In this document: positions 49,111 to 61,494 of the stretch, piece after piece
Layout of the letters: the number at the start of each line of letters is the position of its first letter
Position numbering within the stretch: position 1 is the first letter of the stretch
Source: Sipunculus nudus
Lineage: Eukaryota > Annelida > Sipuncula > Golfingiida > Sipunculidae
Length of the DNA stretch: 64,000 nt
Direction of reading: 5' to 3'
Assembly: GCA_026874595.1 (NCBI GenBank)
Contig: CM049315.1
Span: 63,611,389 to 63,675,388 of the forward strand
Notes under the pieces: model-generated
What the model was told of the DNA's origin: nothing
The model's input: the letters and a program-made list of their open reading frames with translations, nothing else
The model's database searches: none
Position numbers and translations under genes: made by a program

Positions 49111-50744
49111 CAGAAACTTTATTAGGCCGTTTAGAATCCGATACAAACGTCTTTTACGCCGAAATCAGCTCGGTTTTTGCGTAATACAAGATCGTGTTTT
49201 GTGCAAAGATGACCGATTTAAACTGCGAAAGAAGCGTTTTAAAAGCTTCATCAGGCCATTAAGAACCAGTTAGCAACGTCGTTTTTGCTGAAATCAGTTC
49301 GTTTTTTTTTTGCGTAATTCAAAATCGTCTGTTGTGCAAAGATGACCGATTTAAACTGCTAAAGAAGCGTTTTAGAAGCTTCATCAGGCAATTAAGAAGT
49401 TAGAAACGTCGTTTTTGCTAAAATCAGCTCGATTTTTTAGCGTAATATAAGATGGTGTTTGTCCAAAGATGACCGATTTAAACTGCAAAAGAAGAGTTTA
49501 AGAAGCTTCAATAGGCCACTTAAAACCAGTTACAAAGATCTTTTTTGAAGAAATCGACTCGGTTTTTGCGTTATAATAGATCATGATCCGTGCAAAAATG
49601 GTCAATTTAAACTGCGAAAGAAGCGTTTCAGAAACTTCATTAGGCGACTTAAAACCCGTTACAATCGTCGTTTTCGTCGCAATCAGCTCGGTTTTCGCGT
49701 ACTACAAGATCGTGTGTTGTGCAAAAATGGCCGTTCAAATTGCAAATGAAGCGTTTTAATAGCTTCATCAGGCCATTTAAAACAAGTTACAAACGTCGTT
49801 TTTGCCGAAATCAGCTAGGTTTTCGCTTTAAACAAGATCGTGTCTTGTGCAATGATCACCGATTTAAACTGTGAAAGAAGCGTTTTAGAAGCTTCATCAA
49901 GCCATTAAGAACCAGTTAGAAACGTCGTTTTTGCTGAAATCAGCTCGATTTTTTTTTGCGTAATGCAAGATCGTGTTTGTGCAAATATTGCAGATTTAAA
50001 TTGCAAAAGAATCAATTCAGGAGCTTTATTAGGCCATTTAAAACCAGATACCAACGTCTTTTCCGCCGAAATCAGCTCGGTTTTTGCGTAATACAAGACC
50101 GTGTTTTGTGCAAAGATGACCGATTTAAACTGCCAAGGAACCTTTTAGAAGCTTCATCAGGCCATCAAAAACCAGTTAGTAACGTCTTTTTTGCTGAAAT
50201 CAGCTCGATTTTTTGCGTAATACAAAATCGTGTGTTGTGCAAAGATGACCGATTTAAACTGCTAAAGAAGCGTTTTAGAAGCTTCATCAGGCCATTAAGA
50301 ACCAGTTAGAAACGTCTTTTACGCCGAAATCAGCTCTTTTTTTCGTAATACATGATCGTGATTTGTGCAGAAACGGCTGATTTAAACTGCGATAGAAGCG
50401 TTTTAATAGCTTCATTAGGCCATTTAGAAATTGGTAAAAACGTCGCTCTTGCTGAAATCAGATCGGTTTTCGCGTAATACAACATCGTGTTGTGCAAAAT
50501 AGAAGATTAAAATTGCAAAAGAAGCAATTCAGAAGCTCCATTAGGCCATTTAGAACCGGATACAAACATCCATCTCGCCGAAATCAGCTAGGTTTTTGCC
50601 TAATTCAGGAACGTGTGTTGTGCAAAAATTACAGATTTCAATTGCAAAAGAAGCAATTCAGAAGCTTCATTAGGCCGTTTAGAATCAGATACAAACGTCT
50701 TTTACGACGAAATCAGCTCGGTTTTTTCCTAATACAAGATCGTG

Positions 50745-50829
50745 ATTTGTGCAGAAACGGCTAATATAAACTGCGATAGAAGCGTTTAAATTGCTTCATT
50801 AGGCCATTTAGAAGATTTACAAGATCGTG
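50745..50829 (+). repeat. Truncated class B monomer (85 bp), copy 2
   Basis: Exact counterpart of the 85-bp monomer at 37012-37096, 13,733 bp further on, with the same 44-bp loss at CCATTTAGAA/GATTTAC. The deletion therefore predates the super-unit duplication. Confidence 0.88.
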
Positions 50830-53800
50830 TCTTGTGCAATGATCACCGATTTAAACTGCGAAAGAAGCCTTTTAGAAGCTTCATCAGGCCATTAAGAACC
50901 AGTTAGAAAGGTCGTTTTTGCTGAAATCAGCTCGATTTTTTTGCGTAATGCAAGATCGTGTTTCTGCAAATATTGGAGATTTAAATTGTAAAAGAATCAA
51001 TTCAGGAGCTTTATTAGACCATTTAGATCCAGATACCAACGTCTTTTTCGCCGAAATCAGCTCGTTTTTGCGTAATACAAGACCGTGTTTTGTGCAAAGA
51101 TGACCGATTTAAACTGCCAAGGAAGCCTTTTAGAAGCTTCATCAGGCCATTAAGAACCAGTTAGCAACGTCGTTTTTGCTGAAATCAGCTCGATTTTTTG
51201 CGTAATACAAAATCGTGTGTTGTGCAAAGATGACCGATTTAAACTGCTTAAGAAGCGTTTTAGAAGCTTCATCAGGCCATTGAGAACCAGTTAGAAACGT
51301 CTTTTACGCCGAAATCAGCTCGTTTTTTTCGTAATACAAGATCGTGATTTGTGCAGAAACGGCTGATTTAAACTGCGATAGAAGCGTTTTAATAGCTTCA
51401 TTAGGCCATTTAGAAATTGGTAAAATCGTCGCTCTTGCTGAAATCAGATCGGTTTTTGCGTAATACAAGATCGTGTTTTGTGCAAAGATGACCGATTTAA
51501 ACTGCTAAAGAAGCGTTTTAGAAGCTTCATCAGGCCACTAAGAACCAGTTAGAAACGTCTTTTACGCCGAAATCAGCTCGTTTTTTTCGTAATACAAGAT
51601 CGTGATTTGTGCAGAAACGGCTGATTTAAACTGCAATAGAAGCGTTTTAATGGCTTCATTAGGCCATTTAGAAATTGGTAAAAACGTCGCTCTTGCTGAA
51701 GTCAGATCGGTTTTCGCGTAATACAACATCGTGTTGTGCAAAATAGAAGATTAAAATTGCAAAAGAAGCAATTCAGAAGCTCCATTAGGCCATTTAGAAC
51801 CGGGTACAAACATCGATCTCGCCGAAATCAGATAGGTTTTTGGCTATTTCAGGAACGTGTGTTGTGCAAAAATTACAGATTTCAATTGCAAAAGAAGCAA
51901 TTCAGAAGCTTCATTAGGCCGTTTAGAATCAGATACAAACGTCTTTTACGACGAAATCAGCTCGGTTTTTTCGTAATACAAGATCGTGATTTGTGCAGAA
52001 ACGGCTGATATAAACTGCGATAGAAGCGTTTAAATAGCTTCATTAGGCCATTTAGAAATTGTTAAAAACGTCGCTTTTGCTGAAATCAGATTGGTTTGCG
52101 CGTAGTACAAGATCGTGTTGTGCAAAATAGAAGATTAAAATTGCAAAAGAAGCAATTCAGAAGCTCCATTAGGCCATTTAGAACCTGGTACAAACATCGA
52201 TCTCGTCTAAATCAGATGGGTTTTTTGCCTAATTCATGATCGTGTGTTGTGCAAAAATTGCAAATTTAAATTGCAAAAGAAGCAATTCAGAAGCTTCATT
52301 AGGCCGTTTAGAACCAGATTCAAACATCTTTTACGCCGAAATCAGCTCGGTTTTTGCGTAATACAAGATCGTGTTTTGTGCAAAGATGACCGATTTAAAC
52401 TGCAAAAGAAGCGTTTAAGAAGCTTTATCAGGCCATTAAGAATCAGTAAGGAACGTCGTTTTTGCTGAAATCAGCTCGGTTTTTTTTTTTGCGTAATATA
52501 AGATCGTGTGTTGTGCAAAGATGATGATTTAAACTGCAAAAGAAGCGTTTGAGAAACTTCATTAGGCCATTTAGAACCAGTTACAAATGTCGTTTTTTTT
52601 GCCGAAATCAGATCGGTTTTTGCGTAATATAGGATCCTGTTTTGTGCAAAATGGCCAATTTAAACTGCGATAGAAGCGTTTTAATAGCTTCATTAGGCCA
52701 TTTAGAAATTGGTAAAAACGTCGCTCTTGCGGAAATCAAATCGGTTTTCGCGTAATACAACATCGTGTTGTGCAAAATAGAAGATTAAAATTGCAAAAGA
52801 AGCAATTCAGAAGCTCCATTAGGCCATTTAGAACCGGGTACAAACATCGATCTCGCCGAAATCAGCTAGGTTTTTCCCTAATTCATGATCGTGTGTTGTG
52901 CAAAAATTGCAGATTTAAATTGCAAAAGAAGCAATTCAGAAACTTTATTAGGCCGTTTAGAATCAGATACAAACGTCTTTTACGCCGAAATCAGCTCGGT
53001 TTTTGCGTAATACAAGATCGTGTTTTGTGCAAAGATGACCGATTTAAACTGCGAAAGAAGCGTTTTTAAAGCTTCATCAGGCCATTAAGAACCAGTTAGC
53101 AACGTCGTTTTTGCTGAAATCAGTTCGGTTTTTTTTGCGTAATTCAAAATCGTCTGTTGTGCAAAGATGACCGATTTAAACTGCTAAAGAAGCGTTTTAG
53201 AAGCTTCATCAGGCAATTAAGAAGTTAGAAACGTCGTTTTTGCTAAAATCAGCTCGATTTTTTAGCGTAATATAAGATGGTGTTTGTCCAAAGATGACCG
53301 ATTTAAACTGCAAAAGAAGCAATTCAGAAGCTCCATCAGGCCATTAAGAACCTGGTACAAACATCGATCTCGCCTAAATCAGCTGGGTTTTTTGCCTAAT
53401 TCATGAATGTGTGTTGTGCAAAAATTGCAGATTTAAATTGCAAAAGAAGCATTTCAGAAGCTTCATTAGGCCGTTTAGAACCAGATACAAACATCTTTTA
53501 CGCCGAAATCAGCTCGGTTTTTGCGTAATACAAGATCCTGTTTGTGCAAAGATGACCGATTTAAACAGCAAAAGAAGCGTTTAAGAAGCTTTTTCAGGCC
53601 ATTAAGAATCAGTTAGGAACGTCGTTTTTGCTTAAATCAGCTCGGTTTTTTTTTTTGCGTAATATAAGATCGTGTGTTGTGCAAAGATGATGATTTAAAC
53701 TGCAAAAGAAGCGTTTGAGAAACTTCATTAGGCCATTTAGAACCAGTTTCAAATGTCGTTTTTTTGCCGAAATCAGCTCGGTTTTTCCGTAATATAGGAT

Positions 53801-55730
53801 CCTGTTTTGTGCAAAATGGCCGATTTAAACTGCGATAGAAGCGTTTTAATAGCTTCATTAGGCCATTTAGAAATTGGTAAAAACGTCGCTCTTGCGGAAA
53901 TCAAATCGGTTTTCGCGTAATACAACATCGTGTTGTGCAAAATAGAAGATTAAAATTGCAAAAGAAGCAATTCAGAAGCTCCATTAGGCCATTTAGAACC
54001 GGGTACAAACATCGATCTCGCCGAAATCAGCTAGGTTTTTGGCTAATTCAGGAACGTGTGTTGTGCAAAAATTACAGATTTCAATTGCAAAAGAAGCAAT
54101 TCAGAAGCTTAATTAGGCCGTTTAGAATCAGATACAAACGTCTTTTACGACGAAATCAGCTCGGTTTTTTCGTAATACAAGATCGTGATTTCTGCAGAAA
54201 CGGCTAATATAAACTGCGATAGAAGCGTTTAAATAGCTTCATTATGCCATTTAGAAATTGTTAAAAACGTCGCTTTTGCTGAAATCAGATCGGTTTTCGC
54301 TTAGTACAAGATCGTGTTGTGCAAAAGAGAAGATTAAAATTGCAAAAGAAGCAATTCAGAAGCTCCATTAGGCCATTTAGAACCGGGTACAAACATCGAT
54401 CTCGCCGAAATCAGCTAGGTTTTTCCCTAATTCATAATCGTGTGTTGTGCAAAAATTGCAGATTTAAATTGCAAAAGAAGCAATTCAGAAACTTTATTAG
54501 GCCGTTTAGAATCAGATACAAACGTCTTTTACGCCGAAATCAGCTCGGTTTTTGCGTAATACAAGATCGTGTTTTGTGCAAAGATGACCGATTTAAACTG
54601 CGAAAGAAGCGTTTTAAAACCTTCATCAGGGCATTAAGAAACAGTTAGCAACGTCGTTTTTGCTGAAATCAGTTCGGTTTTTTTTGCGTAATTCAAAATC
54701 GTCTGTTGTGCAAAGATGACCGATTTAAACTGCTAAGGAAGCGTTTTAGAAGCTTCATCAGGCCATCAAAAACCAGTTAGTAACGTCGTTTTTGCTGAAA
54801 TCAGCTCGATTTTTTTGCGTAATACAAAATCGTGTGTTGTGCAAAGATGACCGATTTAAACTGCTAATGAAGCGTTTTAGAAGCTTCATCAGGCCATTAA
54901 GAACCAGTTAGAAACGTCTTTTACGTCGAAATCAGCTCTTTTTTTCGTAAAACATGATCGTGATTTGTGCAGAAACGGCTGATTTAAACTGCGATAGAAG
55001 CGTTTTAATAGCTTCATTAGGCCATTTAGAAATTGGTAAAAACGTCGCTCTTGCTGAAATCAGATCGGTTTTCGCGTAATACAACATCGTGTTGTGCAAA
55101 ATAGAAGATTAAAATTGCAAAAGAAGCAATTCAGAAGCTCCATTAGGCCATTTAGAACCGGGTACAAACATCGATCTCGCCGAAATCAGCTAGGTTTTTG
55201 GCTAATTCAGGAACGTGTGTTGTGCAAAAATTACAGATTTCAATTGCAAAAGAAGCAATTCAGAAGCTTAATTAGGCCGTTTAGAATCAGATACAAACGT
55301 CTTTTACGACGAAATCAGCTCGGTTTTTTCGTAATACAAGATCGTGATTTCTGCAGAAACGGCTAATATAAACTGCGATAGAAGCGTTTAAATAGCTTCA
55401 TTATGCCATTTAGAAATTGTTAAAAACGTCGCTTTTGCTGAAATCAGATCGGTTTTCGCTTAGTACAAGATCGTGTTGTGCAAAAGAGAAGATTAAAATT
55501 GCAAAAGAAGCAATTCAGAAGCTCCATTAGGCCATTTAGAACCGGGTACAAACATCGATCTCGCCGAAATCAGCTAGGTTTTTCCCTAATTCATAATCGT
55601 GTGTTGTGCAAAAATTGCAGATTTAAATTGCAAAAGAAGCAATTCAGAAACTTTATTAGGCCGTTTAGAACCAGATACAAACATCTTTTACGCCGAAATC
55701 AGCTCGGTTTTTGCGTAATACAAAATCGTG

Positions 55731-56616
55731 TGTTGTGCAAAGATGACCGATTTAAACTGGGAAAGAAGCGATTCAATAGCTTTATTAGTCGACTTAAAAC
55801 CCGTTACAACCGTCGTTTTCGCTGAAATAAGCTCGGTTTTTGCGTAGTACAAGATCGTGTGTTGGGCAAATATCACCGATTTAAACTGCGAGAGAAGAGA
55901 TTCAATAGCTTCATAAGGCGACTTATAACCCGTTACAACCGTCGTTTTCGCCGAAATAAGCTCGGTTTTTGCGTAGTACAAGATCGTGTGTTGGGCAAAT
56001 ATCACCGATTAAAACTGCTAAATAAGCATTTTAGAAACTTCATCAGGCCATTAAGAACCAGTTAGAAACGGCGTTTTTGCTTAAATCAGCTCGATTTTTT
56101 TAGCGTAATATAAGATCGTGTTTGTGCAAAAATGACCGATTTAAACTGCAAAAGAAGAGTTTAAGAAGCTTCAATAGGCCACTTCAAACCAGTTACAAAG
56201 ATCTTTTTTGCCGAAATCGACTCGGATTTTGCGTTATAATAGATCATGATTTGTGCAGAAATGGCCAGATTAAACTGCGAAAGAAGCGTTTCAGAAACTT
56301 CATTAGGCGACTTAAAACCTGTTACAAAAGTCGTTTTCGCCGCAGTCAGCTCGGTTTTCGAGTACTACAAGATCGTGAGTTGTGCAAAAATGGCCGTTTA
56401 AATTGCAAATGAAGCGTTTTAATAGCTTCATCAGGCCATTTAAAACAAGTTACAAACGTCGTTTTTGCCGAAATCAGCAAGGTTTTCGCTTAATACAAGA
56501 TCGCAGATTTAAATTGCAAAAGAATCAATTCAGGAGCTTTATTAGGCCATTTAGAACCAGATACCAACGTCTTTTTCGCCGAAATCAGATCGGTTTTTGC
56601 GTAATACAAGACCGTG
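55731..56616 (+). repeat. SalI-site module, copy 4
   Basis: GTCGAC at 55788-55793 and the joint GATCGCAG at 56499-56506, 13,992 bp from copy 3. Private changes include AAAACCTGTTAC at about 56315 and GCTTAAATCAG at about 56079; the latter is also in copy 5. Confidence 0.86.
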
Positions 56617-58470
56617 TTTTGTGCAAAGATGACCGATTTCAACTGCCAAGGAAGCCTTTTAGAAGCTACATCAGGCCATTAAGAACAAGTTAGCAACGTC
56701 GTTTTTGCTGAAATCAGCTCGATTTTTTGCGTAACACAAAATCGTGTGTTGTGCAAAGATGACCGATTTAAACTGCTAAAGAAGCGTTTTAGAAGCTTCA
56801 TCAGGCCATTAAGAACCAGTTACAAACGTCTTTTACGCCGAAATCAGCTCGTTTTTTTCGTAATACAAGATCGTGATTTGTGCAGAAACGGCTGATTTAA
56901 ACTGCGATAGAAGCGTTTAAATAGCTTCATTAGGCCATTTAGAAATTGTTAAAAACGTCGCTTTTGCTGAAATCAGATCGGTTTTCGCGTAATACAACAT
57001 CGTGTTGTGCAAAATAGAAGATTAAAATTGCAAAAGAAGCAATTCAGAAGCTCCATTAGGCAATTTAGAACCGGGTACAAACATCGATCTCGCCGAAATC
57101 AGCTAGGTTTTTGGCTAATTCAGGAACGTGTGTTGTGCAAAAATTACAGATTTCAATTGCAAAAGAAGCAATTCAGAAGCTTCATTAGGCCGTTTAGAAT
57201 CAGATACAAACGTCTTTTACGACGAAATCAGCTCGGTTTTTTCCTAATACAAGATCGTGATTTGTGCAGAAACGGCTAATATAAACTGCGATAGAAGGGT
57301 TTAAATAGCTTCATTATGCCATTTAGAAATTGTTAAAAACGTCGCTTTTGCTGAAATCAGATCGGTTTTCGCTTAGTACAAGATCGTGTTGTGCAAAAAG
57401 AGAAGATTAAAATTGCAAAAGAAGCAATTCAGAAGCTCCATTAGGCCCTTTAGAACCGGGTACAAACATCGATCTCGCCGAAATCAGCTAGGTTTTTCCC
57501 TAATTCATGATCGTGTGTTGTGCAAAAATTGCAGATTTAAATTGCAAAAGAAGCAATTCAGAAACTTTATTAGGCCGTTTAGAATCAGATACAAACGTCT
57601 TTTACGCCGAAATCAGCTCGGTTTTTGCGTTATACAAGATCGTGTTTTGTGCAAAGATGACCGATTTAAACTGCGAAAGAAGCGTTTTAAAAGCTTCATC
57701 AGGCCATTAAGAACCAGTTAGCAACGTCGTTTTTGCTGAAATCAGTTCGGTTTTTTTTTTGCGTAATTCAAAATCGTCTGTTGTGCAAAGATGACCGATT
57801 TAAACTGCTAAAGAAGCGTTTTAGAAGCTTCATCAGGCAATTAAGAAGTTAGAAACGTCGTTTTTGCTAAAATCAGCTCGATTTTTTAGCGTAATATAAG
57901 ATGGTGTTTGTCCAAAGATGACCGATTTAAACTGCAAAAGAAGAGTTTAAGAAGCTTAAATAGGCCACTTAAAACCAGTTACAAAGATCTTTTTTGCCGA
58001 AATCGCCTCGGTTTTTGCGTTATAATAGATCATGATCCGTGCAAAAATGGTCAGTTTAAACTGCGAAAGAAGCGTTTCAGAAACTTCATTAGGCGACTTA
58101 AAACCCGTTACAATCGTCGTTTTCGTCGCAATCAGCTCGGTTTTCGCGTACTACAAGATCGTGTGTTGTGCAAAAATGGCCGTTCAAATTGCAAATGAAG
58201 CGTTTTAATAGCTTCATCAGGCCATTTAAAACAAGTTACAAACGTCGTTTTTGCTGAAATCAGCTCGATTTTTTTTTTGCGTAATGCATGATCGTGTTTG
58301 TGCAAATATTGCAGATTTAAAATGCAAAAGAATCAATTCAGGAGCTTTATTAGGCCATTTAAAACCAGATACCAACGTCTTTTCCGCCGAAATCAGCTCG
58401 GTTTTTGCGTAATACAAGACCGTGTTTTGTGCAAAGATGACCGATTTAAACTGCCAAGGAAGCCTTTTAG

Positions 58471-60918
58471 AAGCTTCATCAGGCCATCAAAAACCAGTTA
58501 GTAACGTCGTTTTTGCTGAAATCAGCTCGATTTTTTGTGTAATACAAAATCGTGTGTTGTGCAAAGATGACCGATTTAAACTGCTAAAGAAGCGTTTTAG
58601 AAGCTTCATCAGGCCATTAAGAACCAGTTAGAAACGTCTTTTACGCCGAAATCAGCTCTTTTTTTCGTAATACATGATCGTGATTTGTGCAGAAACGGCT
58701 GATTTAAACTGCGATAGAAGCGTTTTAATAGCTTCATTAGGCCATTTAGAAATTGGTAAAAACGTCGCTCTTGCTGAAATCAGATCGGTTTTCGCGTAAT
58801 ACAACATCGTGTTGTGCAAAATAGAAGATTAAAATTGCAAAAGAAGCAATTCAGAAGCTCCATTAGGCCATTTAGAACCGGATACAAACATCCATCTCGC
58901 CGAAATCAGCTAGGTTTTTGCCTAATTCAGGAACGTGTGTTGTGCAAAAATTACAGATTTCAATTGCAAAAGAAGCAATTCAGAAGCTTCATTAGGCCGT
59001 TTAGAATCAGATACAAACGTCTTTTACGACGAAATCAGCTCGGTTTTTTCCTAATACAAGATCGTGATTTGTGCAGAAACGGCTAATATAAACTGCGATA
59101 GAAGCGTTTAAATAGCTTCATTAGGCCATTTAGAAATTGTTAAAAACGTCGCTCTTGCTGAAATCAGATCGGTTTTCGCGTAGTACAAGATCGTGTCTTG
59201 TGCAATGATCACCGATTTAAACTGCGAAAGAAGCCTTTTAGAAGCTTCATCAGGCCATTAAGAACCAGTTAGAAACGTCGTTTTTGCTGAAATCAGCTCG
59301 ATTTTTTTGCGTAATGCAAGATCGTGTTTGTGCAAATATTGCAGATTTAAATTGTAAAAGAATCAATTCAGGAGCTTTATTAGACCATTTAGATCCAGAT
59401 ACCAACGTTTTTTTCGCCGAAATCAGCTCGTTTTTGCGTAATACAAGACCGTGTTTTGTGCAAAGATGACCGATTTAAACTGCCAAGGAAGCCTTTTAGA
59501 AGCTTCATCAGGCCATTAAGAACCAGTTAGCAACGTCGTTTTTGCTGAAATCAGCTCGATTTTTTGCGTAATACAAAATCGTGTGTTGTGCAAAGATGAC
59601 CGATTTAAACTGCTAAAGAAGCGTTTTAGAAGCTTCATCAGGCCATTGAGAACCAGTTAGAAACGTCTTTTACGCCGAAATCAGCTCGTTTTTTTCGTAA
59701 TACAAGATCGTGATTTGTGCAGAAACGGCTGATTTAAACTGAGATAGAAGCGTTTTAATAGCTTCATTAGGCCATTTAGAAATTGGTAAAAACGTCGCTC
59801 TTGCTGAAATCAGATCGGTTTTTGCGTAATATAAGATCGTGTTTTGTGCAAAGATGACCGATTTAAACTGCTAAAGAAGCGTTTTAGAAGCTTCATCAGG
59901 CCACTAAGAACCAGTTAGAAACGTCTTTTACGCCGAAGTCAGCTCGTTTTTTTCGTAATACAAGATCGTGATTTGTGCAGAAACGGCTGATTTAAACTGC
60001 AATAGAAGCGTTTTAATAGCTTCATTAGGCCATTTAGAAATTGGTAAAAACGTCGCTCTTGCTGAAATCAGATCGGTTTTCGCGTAATACAACATCGTGT
60101 TGTGCAAAATAGAAGATCAAAATTGCAAAAGAAGCAATTCAGAAGCTCCATTAGGCCATTTAGAACCGGGTACAAACATCGATCTCGCCGAAATCAGATA
60201 GGTTTTTGGCTATTTCAGGAACGTGTGTTGTGCAAAAATTACAGATTTCAATTGCAAAAGAAGCAATTCAGAAGCTTCATTAGGCCGTTTAGAATCAGAT
60301 ACAAACGTCTTTTACGACGAAATCAGCTCGGTTTTTTCCTAATACAAGATCGTGATTTGTGCAGAAACGGCTGATATAAACTGCGATAGAAGCGTTTAAA
60401 TAGCTTCATTAGGCCATTTAGAAATTGTTAAAAACGTCGCTTTTGCTGAAATCAGATCGATTTGCGCGTAGTACAAGATCGTGTTGTGCAAAATAGAAGA
60501 TTAAAATTGCAAAAGAAGCAATTCAGAAGCGTCATTAGGCCTTTTAGAATCTGGTACAAACATCGATCTCGTCTAAATCAGATGGGTTTTTTGCCTAATT
60601 CATGATCGTGTGTTGTGCAAAAATTGCAGATTTAAATTGCAAAAGAAGCAATTCAGAAGCTTTATTAGGCCGTTTAGAACCAGATACAAACATCTTTTAC
60701 GCCGAAATCAGCTCGGTTTTTGCGTAATACAAGATCGTGTTTTGTGCAAAGATGACCGATTTAAACTGCGAAAGAAGCGTTTTAAAAGCTTCATCAGGCC
60801 ATTAAGAACCAGTTAGCAACGTCGTTTTTGCTGAAATCAGTTCGGTTTTTTTTTGCGTAATTCAAAATCGTCTGTTGTGCAAAGATGACCGATTTAAACT
60901 GCTAAGGAAGCGTTTTAG
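58471..60918 (+). repeat. 19-mer higher-order repeat within super-unit 2
   Basis: Counterpart of 44480-46927 at an offset of 13,991 bp. A second 19-mer starts after it but is cut short near 61494, where the array switches type. Confidence 0.8.
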
Positions 60919-61494
60919 AAGCTTCATCAGGCCATCAAAAACCAGTTAGTAACGTCGTTTTTGCTGAAATCAGCTCGATTTTTTTGCGTAATACAAAATC
61001 GTGTGTTGTGCAAAGATGACCGATTTAAACTGCTAAAGAAGCGTTTTAGAAGCTTCATCAGGCCATTAAGAACCAGTTAGAAACGTCTTTTACGCCGAAA
61101 TCAGCTCTTTTTTTCGTAATACATGATCGTGATTTGTGCAGAAACGGCTGATTTAAACTGCGATAGAAGCGTTTTAATAGCTTCATTAGGCCATTTAGAA
61201 ATTGGTAAAAACGTCGCTCTTGCTGAAATCAGATCGGTTTTCGCGTAATACAACATCGTGTTGTGCAAAATAGAAGATTAAAATTGCAAAAGAAGCAATT
61301 CAGAAGCTCCATTAGGCCATTTAGAACCGGATACAAACATCCATCTCGCCGAAATCAGCTAGGTTTTTGCCTAATTCAGGAACGTGTGTTGTGCAAAAAT
61401 TACAGATTTCAATTGCAAAAGAAGCAATTCAGAAGCTTCATTAGGCCGTTTAGAATCAGATACAAACGTCTTTTACGACGAAATCAGCTCGGTT

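Larger units (their letters stand above)
49040..61494 (+). repeat. Super-unit of ~13.7-14.0 kb, copy 2
   Basis: Repeats 35307-47502 in the same monomer order. By eye only scattered single-base differences and T-run length changes separate the copies, for example ACGTCGAAATC at 54924 against ACGCCGAAATC at 40931, and CAGTAAGG at 52445 against CAGTTAGG at 38454. It keeps m4-m5 before m6 at about 51.5-51.7 kb, which copy 1 lacks. It ends near 61494, where TTTTTTCCTAATAC gives way to TTTTTTCGTAATAC. Confidence 0.88.
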
